The position numbers were made by a program, and so were the translations under genes. Below are positions 24,791-28,245 of a stretch of 28,245 bases of DNA, one piece after another (position 1 is the stretch's first letter; every line of letters begins with the position of its first letter). This DNA is from CALEUX01 sp964608615. Lineage in GTDB: Bacteria > Bacteroidota > Bacteroidia > Bacteroidales > Marinilabiliaceae. The DNA lies in contig CAZSQG010000057.1 in NCBI GenBank assembly GCA_964608615.1, positions 1-28,245 on the forward strand, in the 5' to 3' direction. The notes under the pieces are model-generated. The model was not told the origin of the DNA. It did no database searches and saw only the letters and a list, made by a program, of their open reading frames with translations.

Positions 24791-25311
24791 AATCAATCGT
24801 TTCAAAAAGGAGGAAAATTAATGAAGCAAGATAATAATTATTAACGAAAAGTTGAATCATAATCGATTTTTGTTATTCGGTTTAAAATCTGCATATATTA
24901 TTATGATTATTTGATAGTAAGGGTTTGATTTAAATTGAAACCGAATCATAATGTAGTATTAATCAAATAGTCAAGCCCTGGATTGGGTGTTTTTAGGATT
25001 AATTCTATTTGATATTAGTGATAATTTTCTTTAAATACTAAATAAGAAGATGAAACAAGCCATGTATATCGGTTGAAATAAACAAAGCCATGAGTAAGTT
25101 TCCTCACACAGGTGAATAGCCTCCCGTCTTTCAGCCGGGACAGGTAGTCCCGATTATCGCGAACTAAGTGGTGAGTTCCCCCGATAAATCGGGGCCGGCT
25201 ATCTGACCAAAAAAAACAAAATATAAACAGATGAAAATACGTAAATTTTTCAGGTTATTGGGAGTTAAACCGTTGAATAATACTAATAAACTCAAATCTT
25301 TAGAAATGACC
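24791..25311. other. Intergenic region between tsaE and ald (521 bases)
   Basis: The part near ald is very AT-rich and holds a possible weak -7 box TATCTTG (24827-24833, minus strand). The part near tsaE holds a GC-rich folded element, described separately. I see no convincing protein gene; a 31-codon frame at 25231-25326 is considered doubtful. Confidence 0.6.
25111..25208. repeat. GC-rich folded element, REP/MITE-like or structured RNA
   Basis: The element is bounded by matching ends: GGT-ATAGCC at 25111-25121 and GGCTAT-ACC at 25197-25208. Inside are CGGGAC/GTCCCG (25136-25141 with 25147-25152) and the perfect 16-base palindrome CCCCGATAAATCGGGG (25179-25194). A competing stem, TCCCG (25122-25126) with CGGGA (25136-25140), would exclude the first inner hairpin. 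Its GC content is far above the flanks. There is no second copy in this window, so a repeat family is only inferred. On the minus strand it lies about 100 bases past the tsaE stop. Confidence 0.6.
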
Positions 25312-25734
25312 TTAATAGTGCACTGAAAACACCCGGCTTCCATCAGGTTGTTCTTCCAAATTCAGTATAAGGAGTTTTTCGGGTAGGTAGTTATCTATTT
25401 TCTCAGGCCACTCAAGCAGGCAGATATTTCCTCCATAGAAGTAATCTTCATAACCTAAATCTAGTAATTCCTCTTCATTGCGGAGACGGTAAAAATCGAA
25501 ATGAAAGATAGTTCGGCCTTCTTTGGTTCTGTATTCATTAATGATGGAAAAACTGGGACTGTTAACAGTATCATCTACACCCATTTTATTACATAATGCT
25601 TTAATAAAGGTTGTTTTTCCAACACCCATGGCACCATAAAAAGCCACCACGGGGTGATCATTGAGCAAAGGAATTATCTCAGCTGCAATCTTTGGTAAAT
25701 CTTTGATTGATTGGGCCGTAAAAGTTTTCTCCAT
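25312..25734 (-). CDS. tsaE: TsaE, tRNA threonylcarbamoyladenosine biosynthesis ATPase
   Basis: TsaE is the small ATPase that works with TsaB and TsaD to make N6-threonylcarbamoyladenosine at position 37 of ANN-decoding tRNAs. The 140 residues show Walker A GAMGVGKTT (34-42, Lys40), NSPSFSIINEY (about 58-68), the family HFDFYRL motif (about 77-83) and LLEWPEKI. Length and motifs are canonical. It lies 62 bases downstream of porX on the same strand with no recognisable promoter between, so it is probably co-transcribed with porX. A porX, tsaE, ald order is, as I recall, common in Bacteroidota. Confidence 0.95.
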   Translation of the reverse strand: MEKTFTAQSIKDLPKIAAEIIPLLNDHPVVAFYGAMGVGKTTFIKALCNKMGVDDTVNSPSFSIINEYRTKEGRTIFHFDFYRLRNEEELLDLGYEDYFYGGNICLLEWPEKIDNYLPEKLLILNLEEQPDGSRVFSVHY

Positions 25735-25796
25735 AAAAGGTTCCTTTATATAATTTGTTAGTTATTTTGTATAATAATTTGTTGTATTGCAACTAA

Positions 25797-27359
25797 TTAC
25801 ATAGGTCTCTTTGGTTCCATAATGGCCAGAGGAATCATTATTTCCTCCATTGATACACCTCCATGCTGAAATGTGTCCTTGTAATAACTTACATAATAGT
25901 TGTAGTTGTTGGGATATGCAAAAAAATCATCTCCAGTGGCAAATATGTATGATGTGGAAACGTTAGGACGAGGCAGAAAAATTTTTTCGGGATTTTTAAC
26001 TTCAAAAACAGATTTTGCTTCGTAGGCGAGATTTTTACCTTGTTTATATCTGAGATTGGTATTTACATTACGATCGCCAACAACTTTAAGGGCGTTTTGC
26101 ACCCTTATGGTTCCATGATCGGTGGTTATAATAACGGTGACATTTTCGTGCGATAGTTTTTTTAGTAGTTCGTAAAGGGGAGAGTGAATAAACCATGAAA
26201 GAGTAAGCGAACGATAAGCGGCTTCATCGGCAATTAGTTCTCGTATCATTTTCATCTCGGTACGGGCATGTGAAAGAATATCCACAAAATTATATACTAT
26301 CACCGACAATTGATAATCGCGTAAACGGGTATAATTATCAAGAAGCTTGCGGCCCGATTCTGCATCAGAAACTTTCTCATACATGGTTTTAACATTTTCG
26401 CGCATGCGTTTAAAAAATGTCTCCATCAGTTCTTCTTCAAACTGGTTTTTGCTTCCCTCATCATCATCATTTGCCCAAAGGTGTGGATACATTTTTTCAA
26501 TGTTCGATGGTAATAATCCTGAGAAGATGGCATTTCTGGCAAATTGCGTGGAAGTGGGTAAGATGCTGAAATATAATTCATCGTTGCGGATTGTGAATAA
26601 TGACCCTATTTCTCTTCTGATAACTTCCCATTGATCGTATCTGAAGTTATCAATGACGATCATTACAACCTGCTTGTTCTCTTTTAGAAGCGGTAATACG
26701 CGTTCTTTAAGTAACTGGTGCGACATCAGAGGACCTTCTTGCGATTGCAACCAGTTGGCATAATTTTTCTTTACAAACTTAGTGAACAGGTTATTTGCTT
26801 CACTTTTCTGCATCAGCAACACCTCGTTCATCGAACTGTCGGCTCCTTGTAATTCAAGTTCCCAGTAAACCAATTGTTTGTACACTTCGGTCCATTCGTC
26901 GCACGAAAGGTTATCATTAAGGCGCATGCCTATTTTTGAAAAGGCCGTACGATAATCAGTAGTTGTTTTTTTTGACACCAACGATTCTCTTTCAAGTATC
27001 TTTTTTATGGATGAGAGAATCTGATTTGGATTAACCGGCTTAATAAGATAATCAGCAATTTTACTTCCAATAGCGAGTTCCATAATGTTTTCCTCCTCAC
27101 TTTTGGTAATCATTATTACCGGTAAATCAGGCTTTTGTTCCTTTATTCGTGTTAAGGTTTCAAGTCCGCTGATTCCAGGCATGTTCTCGTCGAGAAAAAC
27201 AAGGCTATAGTCACCATTGGCAAGCATTGTCAGGGCATCCACTCCATTGGTAGCAGTGTCAATATTAAATCCTTTTTCATTAAGGAAAAACAGGTGGGCT
27301 TTTAAATGCTCAATTTCATCATCCACCCATAAAATTTTTATTTTCCTGTTTTCAACCAT
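25797..27359 (-). CDS. porX: PorX-type response regulator with PglZ domain
   Basis: The 520-residue protein joins a receiver domain (about 1-125) to a PglZ/alkaline-phosphatase-superfamily domain (about 205-520). The receiver has the acidic pair Asp13-Asp14, phosphoacceptor Asp57 in VFLDENMPG, and Lys107 in DYLIKPVNP. In the PglZ part, the metal-site residues expected for the superfamily can be seen: Asp237, Thr271 in LPTSTQFARN, Asp360, His364, Asp414-His415 in TTDHG, and His499. This is the architecture of PorX, which with sensor PorY controls type IX secretion and, in P. gingivalis, has nucleotide phosphodiesterase activity. No DNA-binding domain is visible. It starts 9 bases after an upstream gene and is followed by tsaE. 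PorY is not in the window. Confidence 0.93.
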   Translation of the reverse strand: MVENRKIKILWVDDEIEHLKAHLFFLNEKGFNIDTATNGVDALTMLANGDYSLVFLDENMPGISGLETLTRIKEQKPDLPVIMITKSEEENIMELAIGSKIADYLIKPVNPNQILSSIKKILERESLVSKKTTTDYRTAFSKIGMRLNDNLSCDEWTEVYKQLVYWELELQGADSSMNEVLLMQKSEANNLFTKFVKKNYANWLQSQEGPLMSHQLLKERVLPLLKENKQVVMIVIDNFRYDQWEVIRREIGSLFTIRNDELYFSILPTSTQFARNAIFSGLLPSNIEKMYPHLWANDDDEGSKNQFEEELMETFFKRMRENVKTMYEKVSDAESGRKLLDNYTRLRDYQLSVIVYNFVDILSHARTEMKMIRELIADEAAYRSLTLSWFIHSPLYELLKKLSHENVTVIITTDHGTIRVQNALKVVGDRNVNTNLRYKQGKNLAYEAKSVFEVKNPEKIFLPRPNVSTSYIFATGDDFFAYPNNYNYYVSYYKDTFQHGGVSMEEIMIPLAIMEPKRPM

Positions 27360-27368
27360 AACTATATA

Positions 27369-28245
27369 TTACTTTTTTAGATAATTTTCTTTATAAAATT
27401 CCAGATAATTAACCACCGATCCTTCATTTTTAATAATTTCAAAGTTAGTGGGTGAAATGGCTATTTTAGTCCATTTGTTTGCTCCTAATTGGTTGTTCCA
27501 GAAGTAATTATTTTCAAGTGATGTAAAAAAACCTGTAACGCCTTCCGGTTTTTCAAAGGCCTCAATTAGTAGAAGCTCCTCGCCACTTGAAAGAGTTTCA
27601 ATTTTAACTGATACAAGCATTCGCAAATTGTTAAGCGCATGATTGGTTAAGAAAGTTGAAACGCGGTTACGGTCAAATTTTCCTGTAAGGAGCACTATAC
27701 CCCAATGCAATCCATCGGAGGTTGTAAATGAAGGCGTAATTTTTTCTTCTGGAATGGGTTGGGGATGGGTTATCTCAGGATTAATTTTGGTGCCGCTACT
27801 CCCGCTCAGGTATTTTTCGGAGAAGAAATCACGGAACCCGATAATATCTCCGGAAGAAATAAGCTGGGTTAAATTAGCTGCCGACCCGGTAAATATTGAG
27901 GTGGTTCCAATGTTATCAACGTTGAATAGTCCCGAGTTCTCACGAAGGGCGTAAAAATAGTCCATTACTTCGCGATAGTTTCGGAAATGGCCTATTGTCA
28001 ATACTTTTTGCCCATCAGGTAACGATTTGGTTTCAATTTCATAATCGGCTAAAAGGAAACGGCTGAAATTATAATCGGCCAGATTAAAAAATAAGCGGTT
28101 AATGTCAGCCTCCTGGTTGACAATAAGTATAAGATATTGTTCTAAATCGGGCTGAAATTGAAAGGATAATATTTCGGCTGGTGTATCTTCAGATTCTATA
28201 GTAATAGCTGTATCAGTAGATAAATCGGAACTTCTGGGGCCTGTA
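27369..28245 (-). CDS. C-terminal part of an unrecognised protein with two copies of one module, directly upstream of porX
   Basis: The frame is open to the right edge of the window, giving about 291 residues of a longer protein. An internal TTG near 28001 is not its start. Two segments of about 110 residues resemble each other. The first runs from YLILIVNQEADINRLFF to FRDFFSEKYL, and the second from WGIVLLTGKFDRNRVSTFL to YLEFYKENYL. Shared landmarks are an initial hydrophobic strand, an N/D-x-N-R turn, an ETLSSGEE/ETKSLPDGQ turn, a strand before F-x-x, and a closing F/Y-rich YL-x-F-x-x-x-Y-L. This closing pattern resembles the C-termini of Bacteroidota periplasmic TPR proteins of the PorW/SprE kind, which is a weak inference. 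A proline-rich linker joins the copies. The 9-base gap to porX indicates one transcript. Confidence 0.7.
   Translation of the reverse strand, partial: TGPRSSDLSTDTAITIESEDTPAEILSFQFQPDLEQYLILIVNQEADINRLFFNLADYNFSRFLLADYEIETKSLPDGQKVLTIGHFRNYREVMDYFYALRENSGLFNVDNIGTTSIFTGSAANLTQLISSGDIIGFRDFFSEKYLSGSSGTKINPEITHPQPIPEEKITPSFTTSDGLHWGIVLLTGKFDRNRVSTFLTNHALNNLRMLVSVKIETLSSGEELLLIEAFEKPEGVTGFFTSLENNYFWNNQLGANKWTKIAISPTNFEIIKNEGSVVNYLEFYKENYLKK

Noticed and set aside
25231..25326. A 31-codon plus-strand frame (MKIRKFFRLLGVK...) right after the folded element
   Set aside because: It is short, overlaps the end of tsaE on the other strand, and has no promoter or similarity I can recognise. It remains possible but unsupported.

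Overview
The window looks like chromosomal DNA of a Bacteroidota bacterium, probably near Bacteroidales/Marinilabiliales, although the order is an inference. The support is a fused LpxC-FabZ protein, a PorX-type response regulator with a PglZ output domain, a DUF4837 lipoprotein, AT-rich start regions without clear Shine-Dalgarno sites, and repeated TAnnTTTG -7 boxes with short leaders. Most of the content is conserved housekeeping. I see no phage, insertion-sequence transposase, CRISPR array or obvious defence island.

Layout. 1-446 is the N-terminal part of queG (minus strand, cut by the window edge). 725-7171 is a minus-strand SUF iron-sulfur assembly cluster in the transcription order sufB, sufC, sufD, sufS, sufE, sufT-like, with long gaps between most genes. 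It is interrupted at 5711-5720 by ten Ns. The bases just left of the Ns encode a second, strongly diverged copy of the SufB C-terminus, so the two sides of the gap may not belong together. 7682-10099 (plus) holds a six-helix potassium channel with a C-terminal zinc ribbon and an HD-domain phosphohydrolase. 10287-13682 (plus) is the lipid A block lpxD, lpxC-fabZ, lpxA, closed by a strong bidirectional terminator facing pdxA.

13771-23173 (minus) reads, in transcription order, M23 peptidase, dxr, rseP, tatA, lytic transglycosylase, DUF4837 lipoprotein, a 123-residue unknown, M17 aminopeptidase and pdxA. Most of these serve the envelope (peptidoglycan remodelling, intramembrane proteolysis, Tat export), plus isoprenoid and vitamin B6 synthesis. 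An initiator tRNA-fMet with its own promoter and terminator lies at 23407-23480. 23567-28245 (minus) reads, in transcription order, an incomplete protein with two copies of one module, porX, tsaE and alanine dehydrogenase.

Best leads: the conflicting SufB tails at the scaffold gap, the two-module protein directly upstream of porX (possible link to type IX secretion), and a compact GC-rich folded element at 25111-25208 between tsaE and ald. I do not see a clearly new multi-gene system.
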